From assembly GCA_934650095.1 (NCBI GenBank), contig CAKUFT010000017.1, positions 1 through 36,559 on the forward strand: a stretch of DNA of 36,559 bases, given 5' to 3'. Made by a program: the position numbers and the translations under genes. Below, in pieces: positions 25,008-31,896 of this stretch. The notes under the pieces are model-generated. The model saw only the letters and a program-made list of their open reading frames with translations, did not search any database and was not told where the DNA came from. How positions within the stretch are numbered: position 1 is the stretch's first letter; each line of letters starts with the position of its first letter. Source of the stretch: an uncultured Collinsella sp. (GTDB lineage Bacteria > Actinomycetota > Coriobacteriia > Coriobacteriales > Coriobacteriaceae).

Positions 25008-25066
25008 GGCAGGAATCTTGTCATCTGCCGCGCCGCCTTTCGCGGCGCTATTTGAAAGGACGAAGT

Positions 25067-25762
25067 ATGAACGATATCCAGGGCTACCAGAACGGTCCCA
25101 TCGAGACCGGTGCAAGCCGCGCTAAGGAGATGTCGCCGCGTGCGTACAACCTTGCCATGTCCGCCCTCATCTTCCTAGGCTTTTGCGCCATGGGTGCCGG
25201 CGCCTACTTTACGAGTACCATGGCGTTTGCCCGCATGATGATGAGCGGCGCCGCCCTGCCACTGGTCTTTGGCTCGTTTATTTTAACCATCGTCGGCATG
25301 GTCATGATGTCGGCTGCTGCGGGCAAGCAGTCCGTGGGTCTGTCCCTTGTGGGCTACGTAATCTTTGCGAGTACCTTTGGCCTGACCGCGTCGTTTGGCC
25401 TTGCCAACTACGACCTGCCCACCATCAACACTGCCTTTATCGCCACGGCCGCCATCACCTTTGTCTTTGGCGCCTTGGGCGTGACGTTCCCCAAGTTTTT
25501 CCAGCGCGTATATGGCATCGGCTTTGGCATTCTGCTCGCCACTATTCTGGTTGAGATCGTGCTGATGTTTATGGGCGTCTCGCAGACCATCACTGACCTG
25601 ATCGTGATCGTGGTGTTCGCCGGCTTTATTGGCTACGACACCTATGTTGCCACGACGGTGCCGCCCACGCTGCCCAATGCGGTGCTCATGGCGTCCAATC
25701 TGTTCGTGGACATTATCAACGTGTTCCTGCGCATCCTGAACATCCTCGGTCGTCGCGACTAG
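25067..25762 (+). CDS. Bax inhibitor-1/YccA family membrane protein
   Basis: This 231-residue polytopic protein belongs to the UPF0005 (BI-1/YccA/YetJ) family, whose studied members are pH-sensitive calcium leak channels or interact with the FtsH protease. A hydrophilic N-terminus of about 20 residues precedes about seven hydrophobic segments. The first is NLAMSALIFLGFCAMGAGAY. GYVIFASTFGLTASF and VVFAGFIGYDTYVATT are family blocks, the latter with the conserved Asp in the last helices. The end VDIINVFLRILNILGRRD is typical. ATG at 25067 follows AAAGGA. A strong terminator follows, so the gene is probably transcribed alone. Confidence 0.93.
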   Translation: MNDIQGYQNGPIETGASRAKEMSPRAYNLAMSALIFLGFCAMGAGAYFTSTMAFARMMMSGAALPLVFGSFILTIVGMVMMSAAAGKQSVGLSLVGYVIFASTFGLTASFGLANYDLPTINTAFIATAAITFVFGALGVTFPKFFQRVYGIGFGILLATILVEIVLMFMGVSQTITDLIVIVVFAGFIGYDTYVATTVPPTLPNAVLMASNLFVDIINVFLRILNILGRRD

Positions 25763-25805
25763 TGCCAAATTGCAGCGGTGCTTGCCGTATGTGTAAATCG
25801 ATGCG

Positions 25806-25834
25806 AAAGGCGGTCCTTCGGGGCCGTCTTTTTT
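25806..25834 (+). terminator. Intrinsic terminator after the Bax1-I gene
   Basis: AAAGGCGGTCC, a TTCG tetraloop, then GGGCCGTC and a run of six T. The stem includes two G-U pairs. Confidence 0.93.
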
Positions 25835-25847
25835 GTACGCGGCGGGG

Positions 25848-25853
25848 TATCAT
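25848..25853 (+). promoter_or_regulatory. Candidate -10 element for the TIGR02452 gene
   Basis: TATCAT followed by GG, 47 bases before the ATG at 25901 and 14 bases after the previous terminator. Confidence 0.35.
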
Positions 25854-25900
25854 GGATGAGAAAAAGCCGATAGCGGCAGCGACAGGAAAGGTGACCACTT

Positions 25901-27016
25901 ATGGCAGACGTCGACAACAGGAACCGTAACCGCAGGTCCAACCGAGCGGGTCAGCCCAATCCCAAGCGCGAGGCCCGTGCCAAGGCCGCCGAGCGCCATG
26001 TGACGACTGTGTCCGAAGCGTGCGCCAAGGATATCGAGCGTTCGCTTGCTGGTGTTCGCGAGCTTGACGGCATGCCCGCCGGCTTTGTCGCGGCGATGAA
26101 GGCCAAGGTTCAGACTGCTGTGGCCGCCGAAGAGCCGGTTGCCGAGGGCGTCGAGGACGCGGAGACTGCCGAGGTCGAGGCAGCGCCCGAGCCCGTCGAG
26201 GAGCCTGCCGAGGAAATCGCCGAAGCTGAGTCCGCGCCTGCTGAGGAGCCCGCTCCGGTTCTGCCCGAGGTCACCGTGCTCGATGCCTCCGCCACGCAGG
26301 CCATCTTGGACAACGGTCGTGGCTATGCGCAGTTCTGCGACATGGCCGTGCTCGCCTTTGCCTCGTTCACCAACCCGGGCGGTGGCTATATTCAGGGTTA
26401 TCTGGGTCAGGAGGCGACGCTCTGCGCCGATTCGTATCTGTACAACGTTCTCGATAAGCAGCGTAAGTGGTACGGCGAGAACCGTCGCCGCAACATCAAC
26501 TGCGAGCTTTACCGCAATCGTGCGCTGGTGGTGCCTGCCGTGCGCTTCGACCGCAACCACGTGCACGCATATGCCGATGTGATCGTTGCCGCAGCACCCA
26601 ACGTCAAGCGTGCCCGCCAGGAGTACCGTGTGAGCGACGATGCTCTGCTGGATGCCCTGCACGACCGCATCCGCTTCGTGCTCGCCATCTGCGACGAGTT
26701 GGGTCGCGAGAAGCTCGTGCTGGGCGCATGGGGCTGCGACAACAACGGCTTTGATGCCGAGGCCGTGGCCGAGCTCTTCCGCAAGGAGCTCGCATCGGGC
26801 GACTTCAAGGTCAAGCAAGTCTTCTTTGCCGTGCCCTCTACGCGCTGGGACGAGGACTTCGCAAAGTTCGAGCACGTGTTGGCAAACTTCCCCGAGCGCA
26901 ACGAGGAGTCCTATGCTCAGGTTGCCGCCCGCGCCGCAGCCGCCCGTGCCGCCGAGCAGGCTCAGGCCGCTGCCGAGGACGAAGAGGATGACGACGACTG
27001 GCGCAAGTACCTGTAG
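25901..27016 (+). CDS. TIGR02452 family protein (PARG/macrodomain-like) with altered signature motifs
   Basis: This 371-residue protein matches the bacterial-type poly(ADP-ribose) glycohydrolase fold (DUF2263/TIGR02452). FASFTNPGGGYIQGYLGQEA is the family core block. The canonical motif is GGG-x6-8-QEE, where the second Glu is catalytic. Here it reads G160-G-G then Q170-E171-A172, so the second Glu is Ala. The later loop is LGAWGC279-DNNG-F, where GCGVFGN is usual. The N-terminus (1-70) is basic, followed by an acidic Ala/Glu/Pro linker (about 70-125). The C-terminus ends in an acidic, Ala-rich tail. It may bind ADP-ribose without hydrolysing it, but this is inference. ATG at 25901 follows GGAAAGG. 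No ADP-ribosyltransferase gene is visible nearby. Confidence 0.85.
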   Translation: MADVDNRNRNRRSNRAGQPNPKREARAKAAERHVTTVSEACAKDIERSLAGVRELDGMPAGFVAAMKAKVQTAVAAEEPVAEGVEDAETAEVEAAPEPVEEPAEEIAEAESAPAEEPAPVLPEVTVLDASATQAILDNGRGYAQFCDMAVLAFASFTNPGGGYIQGYLGQEATLCADSYLYNVLDKQRKWYGENRRRNINCELYRNRALVVPAVRFDRNHVHAYADVIVAAAPNVKRARQEYRVSDDALLDALHDRIRFVLAICDELGREKLVLGAWGCDNNGFDAEAVAELFRKELASGDFKVKQVFFAVPSTRWDEDFAKFEHVLANFPERNEESYAQVAARAAAARAAEQAQAAAEDEEDDDDWRKYL

Positions 27017-27041
27017 GGCGACGCGCGCGATGTGACATGCC

Positions 27042-27076
27042 AAGCCGGCGGGAGGAACTGCTCCTGTTGGCTTTTT
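27042..27076 (+). terminator. Intrinsic terminator after the TIGR02452 gene
   Basis: Arms 27042-27054 and 27061-27073 form 13 pairs, including three G-U pairs, around a GAACTG loop, then TTTTT. The SGNH hydrolase ribosome site lies just after. Confidence 0.85.
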
Positions 27077-27095
27077 ACTGAGTGAGGAGCTCAAG

Positions 27096-27755
27096 ATGAA
27101 AAACGTTCTGTGCTTTGGCGACAGCAACACGTATGGTTACGATCCGGCGGGTATGCGCGACGGCACCGCGGTGCGCTATGCGCAAGATGTGCGCTGGTGC
27201 GGCGTGGCCCAGCGCGATCTGGGCGAGGGCTGGCATGTGATCGAGGAGGGCCTGAACGGCCGCACGACGGTGCGCGACGATATGTACCATCTGGACACCA
27301 ACCTCAACGGCATTCGCGCGCTGCCGATGCTGCTGGAGTCGCATAAGCCGCTGGATGCCATTGTGATTATGCTAGGCACAAACGACTGCAAGACCGCTTT
27401 TAACGTGACGGCCACCGATATCGCTGACGGTGCCATGGCGCTCGTTCGCACGGTCCGCGTGTTTCCGTGGACTGATGCCGCGCCCTGCCCGCGCATTCTG
27501 CTGGTGGCTCCCATCAAGATTAAGCCGCAGATTGCCGATGTGTATATGACCGAGTTTGGCGAGCATGCCGTGGAGGCATCGGAGCATTTTGCCGAGTACT
27601 ACGCGTGGGTGGCCGAGCAGCTCGGCTGCGACTTTATGAATGCCGCCGATTTTGCCGAGCCGGGGGATATCGACTATCTGCACTTGATGCCCGAGGGCCA
27701 CGAGAGCCTGGGCCACGCCGTGGCGGCCAAGCTCCAAGAGATGCTCGGTGAGTAG
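27096..27755 (+). CDS. SGNH/GDSL hydrolase family esterase
   Basis: This 219-residue enzyme belongs to the SGNH hydrolase superfamily and resembles the small cytoplasmic arylesterase/acyltransferase group. The nucleophile is Ser10 in CFGDSNTYGYDP (block I). ML-GTND at 94-97 is block III with its Asn. Asp193 and His196 in DIDYLHLMPEGHESLG form the C-terminal D-x-x-H. EGLNGRTT supplies the block II Gly region. No signal peptide is seen, so it should be cytoplasmic. The ester substrate cannot be predicted. ATG at 27096 follows GAGGAG, 20 bases beyond the previous terminator. It is probably transcribed alone or by read-through, and a strong hairpin follows. Confidence 0.92.
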   Translation: MKNVLCFGDSNTYGYDPAGMRDGTAVRYAQDVRWCGVAQRDLGEGWHVIEEGLNGRTTVRDDMYHLDTNLNGIRALPMLLESHKPLDAIVIMLGTNDCKTAFNVTATDIADGAMALVRTVRVFPWTDAAPCPRILLVAPIKIKPQIADVYMTEFGEHAVEASEHFAEYYAWVAEQLGCDFMNAADFAEPGDIDYLHLMPEGHESLGHAVAAKLQEMLGE

Positions 27756-27763
27756 CACGGCCC

Positions 27764-27800
27764 CAAGCCACCACAAAGGTACCCTTGTGGTGGCTTGTTT
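27764..27800 (+). terminator. Intrinsic terminator after the SGNH hydrolase gene
   Basis: CAAGCCACCACAA at 27764-27776 pairs with TTGTGGTGGCTTG at 27785-27797, followed by TTT. The loop contains GGTACC. Confidence 0.8.
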
Positions 27801-27810
27801 CGTTGGTTTG

Positions 27811-27946
27811 TCTCGATCTGTAACATCTAGGGTCGATTTAGCCGAGGTTACTGTTACAGATCAAGACTATCTTCTCAGTGGAATTTGAATGTCTCGATCT
27901 ATAACAGGTGGGCTGAAAAATGGGCTCTAACTGTTACAGATCGAGA
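27811..27946. repeat. Four-copy alternating repeat of TCTCGATCTGTAACA
   Basis: A 15-base motif occurs at 27811-27825 (plus), 27852-27866 (minus, 14 of 15), 27892-27906 (plus, 14 of 15) and 27932-27946 (minus, exact). The copies form two hairpin modules of 56 and 55 bases with loops of 26 and 25 bases, offset by 81 bases. The gap between the SGNH hydrolase and thiD (27756-28007) holds no credible gene. Confidence 0.85.
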
Positions 27947-27958
27947 TGTTTGTGGGAG

Positions 27959-27995
27959 CCACCGCAAAGGTGCCTGTCCCCTTTGCGGCGGTTTT
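27959..27995 (+). terminator. Terminator-like hairpin with GTGCCTGTCCC loop
   Basis: CCACCGCAAAGG (27959-27970) pairs with CCTTTGCGGCGG (27980-27991), one A-C mismatch, followed by TTTT. It lies 12 bases beyond the thiD stop, which is on the opposite strand. The loop resembles a GGGGACAGGCACC-type dispersed repeat that I recall from other genomes. Confidence 0.6.
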
Positions 27996-28007
27996 GGGCT
28001 GCAAATC

Positions 28008-28838
28008 TTAATACTGCCACATGTGGTTGACGGGGCCAGAGCCTTTGCCCATGTCAAAGCCGGCGGCGAGAGCGCCGGTTAGGTAGGCCTTGCCGGCGTT
28101 GACGGCGTCGGCAAGATCCATGCCCTGGGCCAGCGCGCAGGCGATGGCGGACGAGAGCGTGCAGCCGGTGCCGTGCGTGTTGTTGGTCTCGATACGCTTG
28201 TGACGGAACCACGTGGTGAGCGGATCGCCCAGATGGTTGCCCTCGTCATCGAGTGGCGCGGGTTCGGCCAATACATCGTTGGCCTCGTTGACAAGATGCC
28301 CACCTTTAACGAGGGATGCGCAACCAAAGCGGCGGGTGAGGAGCATGGCAGCATTTTGCTGTGTGCGCTCGGAGTCGACCTCGTAGTCGAGCAGGGCCAT
28401 GGCCTCGGGAATATTGGGCGTGATGACGGTTGCTAGTGGGAACAGGCGGCGGGTGAGCGCCTCGGCGGCATCTTCGGCAATCAGCCGTGCGCCCGAGGTA
28501 GCTACCATGACGGGGTCGACAACCACGTTTGTCGCGTTCCAGGCGCTCAGGCGGTCGGCGATAACCTCGATAATCTCGGCAGAGGAAACCATGCCGATCT
28601 TGACGGCGCTGGGGCGGATATCGTCAAATACGGCGTCGATCTGCGCAGCGACGATATCAGGGGAGATATTCTGCACGGCGGTGACACCGAGCGTGTTTTG
28701 TGCGGTGATGGCGGTGATGGCCGTCTCGGCATACAGGCGGTGCGCCGTGATGGTCTTGATGTCGGCCTGAATGCCGGCGCCGCCGCTGGAATCGGATCCC
28801 GCGATGGACAGGACGGCAGGTACCTTACTACGATCCAT
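28008..28838 (-). CDS. thiD: Hydroxymethylpyrimidine/phosphomethylpyrimidine kinase ThiD
   Basis: This 276-residue ribokinase-fold enzyme phosphorylates HMP and HMP-phosphate to HMP-pyrophosphate for thiamine synthesis. AVLSIAGSDSSGGAGIQADIKT is the N-terminal signature, and the following AYAET-like Leu-Tyr-Ala-Glu-Thr block is standard. DPVMVATSGARL, ITPNIPEA and VKGGHL form the ATP and substrate region. NTHGTGCTLSSAIA carries the anion hole and catalytic-base loop. ATG at 28838 follows GGGAG on the minus strand. thiC lies upstream on the same strand, but the 178-base gap holds a hairpin and a TATAAT box, so thiD probably has its own promoter. No thiE or thiM is visible here. Confidence 0.95.
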   Translation of the reverse strand: MDRSKVPAVLSIAGSDSSGGAGIQADIKTITAHRLYAETAITAITAQNTLGVTAVQNISPDIVAAQIDAVFDDIRPSAVKIGMVSSAEIIEVIADRLSAWNATNVVVDPVMVATSGARLIAEDAAEALTRRLFPLATVITPNIPEAMALLDYEVDSERTQQNAAMLLTRRFGCASLVKGGHLVNEANDVLAEPAPLDDEGNHLGDPLTTWFRHKRIETNNTHGTGCTLSSAIACALAQGMDLADAVNAGKAYLTGALAAGFDMGKGSGPVNHMWQY

Positions 28839-28884
28839 GTTCGCTCCCTTGTTCGGTCGGAATCAAATGGGTCTTTAAACCAGC

Positions 28885-28890
28885 ATTATA
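28885..28890 (-). promoter_or_regulatory. Candidate thiD promoter -10 (TATAAT)
   Basis: A perfect TATAAT on the minus strand, 46 bases upstream of the thiD ATG. No standard -35 is at 17 bases because the GC-rich hairpin at 28896-28925 occupies that place. Confidence 0.45.
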
Positions 28891-28895
28891 AAGAT

Positions 28896-28925
28896 GCCCG
28901 GGCCGACTCTATGTCGAACCCGGGC
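28896..28925 (-). terminator. Hairpin between thiC and thiD
   Basis: GCCCGGG at both ends (28896-28902 and 28919-28925), with CGAC/GTCG pairing inside and a TCTAT loop. On the minus strand it is followed by ATCTTTAT, so it may weakly terminate thiC transcripts. It also abuts the thiD -10. Confidence 0.5.
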
Positions 28926-28943
28926 GGGCGATGCAATCTTTAC

Positions 28944-28981
28944 GCAAATGTAAGCAAATGTTCGCACGTCAACAATTGACG
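28944..28981. promoter_or_regulatory. Phased direct repeats and palindrome upstream of thiD
   Basis: GCAAATGT occurs at 28944-28951 and 28954-28961, spaced one helical turn (10 bases). CGTCAA-CAA-TTGACG at 28967-28981 is a perfect inverted repeat. Both lie in the thiC-thiD gap and look like regulator sites. Confidence 0.35.
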
Positions 28982-29016
28982 AACACCATGTTACCGATTG
29001 CGGCTCCGGTGACGAG

Positions 29017-30351
29017 TTAGTCCTCCATGCCGAGGTCAATCGTCGTGCCTTCGAACACCTTGTTAACGGTGCGGACGGCGCACATCTTGCCGCACATGGT
29101 GCAGGTGCCCTCGGTGGCGGCGGGGGATTCTTCGTAGCGTTTCTTGCCGGTGACCGGGTCGAGAGCACACTTCCACATGGCATCCCAGTCGAGCTTGCGG
29201 CGTGCCTGGCCCATCTTGTCGTCCATGTCGCGAGCGTGCGGCACCTTCTTGGCGATATCGGCGGCGTGCGCGGCGATCTTGGTGGCCATGAGGCCATCGA
29301 GCACGTCCTTGGCGTCGGGCAGGCACAGGTGCTCGGCGGGCGTCACGTAGCACAGGAAGTCGGCGCCGGAGCTCGCGGAGATGGCGCCACCGATGGCGGC
29401 GGTGATGTGGTCGTAGCCCACGCCGATATCGGTCACCAGCGGCCCGAGCACATAGAACGGGGCGTTGTGGCACAGGCGCTTCTGCAGTTTCATATTGGCG
29501 GCGATCTCGTCGAGCGCCATGTGACCCGGGCCCTCGACCATGACCTGGACGCCGGCGGCCCAAGCGCGCTTGCACAGCTTGCCCAGCTCGATCATCTCAG
29601 CGGTCTCGGTGGCATCGTTGGAGTCGTAGAGGCAGCCCGGGCGGCAGGAGTCGCCGAGAGAAATCGTCACGTCGTACTCGTGGCAAATCTCGAGCAGCTC
29701 GTCAAAGTACTCGTAGAAGGGGTTTTCGTTGCCGGTGACCTCCATCCAGCCAAACAGCAGCGAGCCGCCGCGGCTGACGATGTTCATGAGACGGCCGGTC
29801 TCCTTAAAGGTCTTGGTGACCGACTTGTTGATGCCGCAGTGGATGGTCATAAAGTCCACGCCGTCCTCGGCGTGCGCGCGCACGACCTCGAACAGGTCAT
29901 CCTTGGTAAGCTTGACCAGCGGCTTTTCCATGTAGCCGATGGCGTCGTACATGGGGACGGTGCCCACCATGAGCGGCGTCTCGTCGATGAGCTGCTGGCG
30001 GAACTGGCGCGTCTTGCCCGAGTTGGAGAGGTCCATGATGGCGTCGGCGCCAAAGTCCTCGGCGATCTTAACCTTCTTCCACTCCTCGGCGGCATCGGCC
30101 TTATCGCCCGAGATGCCTAGGTTGACGTTGACCTTGGTGGACAGGCCCTCGCCGACACCAAAGGCGCGCATGCCCTTTTTGATATGCACGATGTTGGCGG
30201 GGATGGCGATGCGGCCGTCGGCCACGCGCTCGCGGATGTACTCGGGGTCGCGATGCTCGCGCTCGGCAACCTCCTTCATCTGCGGCGTAATCTGCCCGGC
30301 ACGGGCGAAGTCGATTTGCGTGACGAGCTTGGGCTCGGTCTGTGTGCTCAT
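29017..30351 (-). CDS. thiC: Phosphomethylpyrimidine synthase ThiC
   Basis: This 444-residue radical SAM enzyme converts aminoimidazole ribotide to HMP-phosphate, using a [4Fe-4S] cluster. MKEVAEREHRDPEYIRERVADG starts the domain, and GRIAIPANIVH is a ThiC hallmark. MDLSNSG, DFMTIHCGIN, SRGGSL and ISLGDSCRPGC follow in order, with EGPGHMALDEI and LVTDIGVGYDHITAAIGGA. The cluster cysteines near the C-terminus read C-TM-C-GKM-C, one residue tighter than the well-known C-x2-C-x4-C. It is the short form lacking the long N-terminal domain of proteobacterial ThiC. I start at ATG 30351 (MSTQTEPK), near AAGGGAG at the 3' edge of the riboswitch. Expression should fall when TPP is abundant. Confidence 0.96.
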   Translation of the reverse strand: MSTQTEPKLVTQIDFARAGQITPQMKEVAEREHRDPEYIRERVADGRIAIPANIVHIKKGMRAFGVGEGLSTKVNVNLGISGDKADAAEEWKKVKIAEDFGADAIMDLSNSGKTRQFRQQLIDETPLMVGTVPMYDAIGYMEKPLVKLTKDDLFEVVRAHAEDGVDFMTIHCGINKSVTKTFKETGRLMNIVSRGGSLLFGWMEVTGNENPFYEYFDELLEICHEYDVTISLGDSCRPGCLYDSNDATETAEMIELGKLCKRAWAAGVQVMVEGPGHMALDEIAANMKLQKRLCHNAPFYVLGPLVTDIGVGYDHITAAIGGAISASSGADFLCYVTPAEHLCLPDAKDVLDGLMATKIAAHAADIAKKVPHARDMDDKMGQARRKLDWDAMWKCALDPVTGKKRYEESPAATEGTCTMCGKMCAVRTVNKVFEGTTIDLGMED

Positions 30352-30360
30352 TGGCACGGC

Positions 30361-30452
30361 TCCCTTCGTTGGCATTACCCATATCAGGTTTGCGGGTCAG
30401 GGCGGGCGCGCCCAGTCTCAGCCTGCCGTCTTGTCCTGCAAGCTCCCCGTTA
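30361..30452 (-). ncRNA. TPP riboswitch (THI element) in the thiC leader
   Basis: Read on the minus strand, the leader has ACGGGGAGC, then GGCTGAGA, then ACCTGATATGGGTAATGCCA and ACGAAGGGA. These are the conserved TPP aptamer boxes in order (pyrimidine-binding GCTGAGA and pyrophosphate-binding ACCTGA..GG.TAATGCCA). The purine-rich GAAGGGAG at its 3' edge is also the only good ribosome site for thiC, nine bases before the ATG. Control is therefore probably at translation start, since no terminator stem is seen between aptamer and gene. Confidence 0.95.
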
Positions 30453-30465
30453 TGTCATGGGCTCA

Positions 30466-30471
30466 AGTATA
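30466..30471 (-). promoter_or_regulatory. Candidate thiC promoter -10 (TATACT)
   Basis: TATACT on the minus strand, about 14 bases before the start of the aptamer. TTGGCC at 30491-30496 lies 19 bases upstream as a poor -35. Confidence 0.45.
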
Positions 30472-30482
30472 GCCTGAATGGG

Positions 30483-30488
30483 TACGAT
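30483..30488 (+). promoter_or_regulatory. Candidate -10 for the unknown membrane protein gene
   Basis: TACGAT 33 bases before the ATG at 30522, overlapping the divergent thiC promoter region. Confidence 0.3.
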
Positions 30489-30521
30489 TGGGCCAACGAG
30501 CGTGCCTGTGGGGAGGCGAAC

Positions 30522-31037
30522 ATGGAAGACAAGCATCTGTATCGAGAGACGCAATGGGATGTATCGGCCGAGGAAAGCCGCGCGCACCATGGCCTTGTCG
30601 CGATTGGTTTTGCGGTGCTTGCCGTGCTGGTGATTGCCTTTTGTATCTGGACGTTTGGTGGTAGCGGCGGCGTTGCATGGGAGTTCGAGGCTGATGATAG
30701 CCTACCGATTATGACGATGAAGGTCTCTGGCGGCAATACCATTGCCGCGCCGGGCGACTATTGGTATCCGCGCGATGGATTTGTCCAGCTGCAGCTGAGC
30801 GGTGGTTCCATTCCTGGTGAAGAGATCGAGCGCGTGACCTTCGATGCGTCGCTTAAGACGCTGTTGGTCGAGCTCAAAGATCAAGGGGATGTGCCCACGA
30901 CGATGGATATCGCCCTGACGGAATGGCGCCTGGAGCCCCCGTCGGGCGTCAAGGTGTCCGAGGTGGAGCATGTCAAGATTACCTACCAAGATGGCTCGAC
31001 GAGCGAGATTGTAAAGGCCGATGGCTTGGCGGAGTAA
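30522..31037 (+). CDS. Hypothetical single-pass membrane protein
   Basis: I do not recognise this 171-residue protein. A hydrophilic N-terminus (about 1-23) is followed by one strong membrane helix (GLVAIGFAVLAVLVIAFCIW, about 24-43) and then about 125 residues that should lie outside the membrane. The outer part is rich in beta-type alternation and acidic residues, with segments such as PGDYWYPRDGFVQLQLSGG and EHVKITYQDGSTSEIVKADG. There are no cysteine pairs, lipobox or enzyme motifs in the outer part. ATG at 30522 follows GGGAGG with six bases spacing. A longer reading upstream crosses the thiC riboswitch and is rejected. It is divergent from thiC and convergent with yaaA, probably transcribed alone. 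Confidence 0.75.
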   Translation: MEDKHLYRETQWDVSAEESRAHHGLVAIGFAVLAVLVIAFCIWTFGGSGGVAWEFEADDSLPIMTMKVSGGNTIAAPGDYWYPRDGFVQLQLSGGSIPGEEIERVTFDASLKTLLVELKDQGDVPTTMDIALTEWRLEPPSGVKVSEVEHVKITYQDGSTSEIVKADGLAE

Positions 31038-31062
31038 CGGGGGGGGGTTGGAAACGGCGGGC

Positions 31063-31872
31063 CTATTGTGCCTGCGCGTTCATGAAAACCAGGGTGTTTT
31101 CGTCTGAAAGCTCGGGGATGTGACGATAGCCGATGTTGAATGCGGTAAGTCCGCTTGCATCCTCGAGCTCGTTTTCTGCCATCCACCGCACCATGGAGCC
31201 GCGCGCCTTTTTGCTGGCGGTCGACCGTTGGATGGGCTTCCCGTTGCGGATACCCTCGCCAAAAAGGCATGTGACGGCCGTGGCGTCGCCCGCGAGATGG
31301 GGCAGAACGGCTTTGGCATACTCTACGCTGGCGAGGTTGACGATCGTGGTGTTTGAGCCTGCCGGGGCGATAACCTGCGCGAGCTTGTCGCTCCAAAACG
31401 CGTAGAGGTCTCGGGCATCGTCAACGGCGAGCTTCGCGCCCATTTCCAGCCGATACGGTTCAACGGCATGAAAGGGGCGTGCGCATCCGTAAAGGCCCGA
31501 GAGGATCCACAGATGGTCTTGCAGCCATGCGAGCTGCGCGGAATCCATCACCTCGGGCGCCATGCTCTGGTATTGAATGCCGTGATAGGACATGACGGCA
31601 GGGGAGAGGTGACGGGCGAGTGCGGGATTGTCGAGATCGCCGTTTCCCAAGATGGGCCCGAACTCATGCAGGGTGTTGAGGCAAGGCCCCAGCAGTTTGT
31701 CACTCACGTTCCATAGCGCCTGTAGACCGCCGCTGCCTTCATTCCGCTCGATATCTAGCAGTGCGCGGTGGAGGCGAGCCGTCTCGTGCGCAAAAGGTGG
31801 AATGCCCAGGACTTCAAAAGCATCCCTGGCCGCGCGCATTTGCTTGGCGGGCGAAATGATGACCTGCAGCAT
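31063..31872 (-). CDS. yaaA: Peroxide stress protein YaaA (UPF0246/DUF328)
   Basis: This 269-residue protein belongs to the YaaA family, which in E. coli limits intracellular iron and damage under hydrogen peroxide and has DNA-binding ability. MLQVIISPAKQM is the typical N-terminus. SYHGIQYQSMA, LWILSGLYGCARPFHAVEPYRLEMG and LYAFWSDKL are the strongest family blocks. NLASVEYAKAV and KKARGSMVRWMAENELED follow. ATG at 31872 is preceded on the minus strand by AGGAGAG, four bases away. A longer upstream reading passes through a long hairpin and is rejected. The M18 aminopeptidase gene lies upstream on the same strand, separated by the 31897-31961 hairpin. Confidence 0.94.
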   Translation of the reverse strand: MLQVIISPAKQMRAARDAFEVLGIPPFAHETARLHRALLDIERNEGSGGLQALWNVSDKLLGPCLNTLHEFGPILGNGDLDNPALARHLSPAVMSYHGIQYQSMAPEVMDSAQLAWLQDHLWILSGLYGCARPFHAVEPYRLEMGAKLAVDDARDLYAFWSDKLAQVIAPAGSNTTIVNLASVEYAKAVLPHLAGDATAVTCLFGEGIRNGKPIQRSTASKKARGSMVRWMAENELEDASGLTAFNIGYRHIPELSDENTLVFMNAQAQ

Positions 31873-31896
31873 GGACTCTCCTCTGCCAAAAAGGAA

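Noticed and set aside
27811..27946. CRISPR array
   Set aside because: The copies alternate in orientation and number only four, with unequal direct spacing and no cas genes, so they are paired inverted repeats and not a CRISPR array.
27885..28082. Small plus-strand ORF of about 65 codons at the alternating repeat
   Set aside because: It begins in the repeat, runs through a terminator hairpin and ends antisense to thiD. There is no ribosome site.
30342..30521. Longer N-terminus for the unknown membrane protein at 30522
   Set aside because: The extension runs antisense through the thiC riboswitch and promoter, while a strong GGGAGG site precedes ATG 30522.
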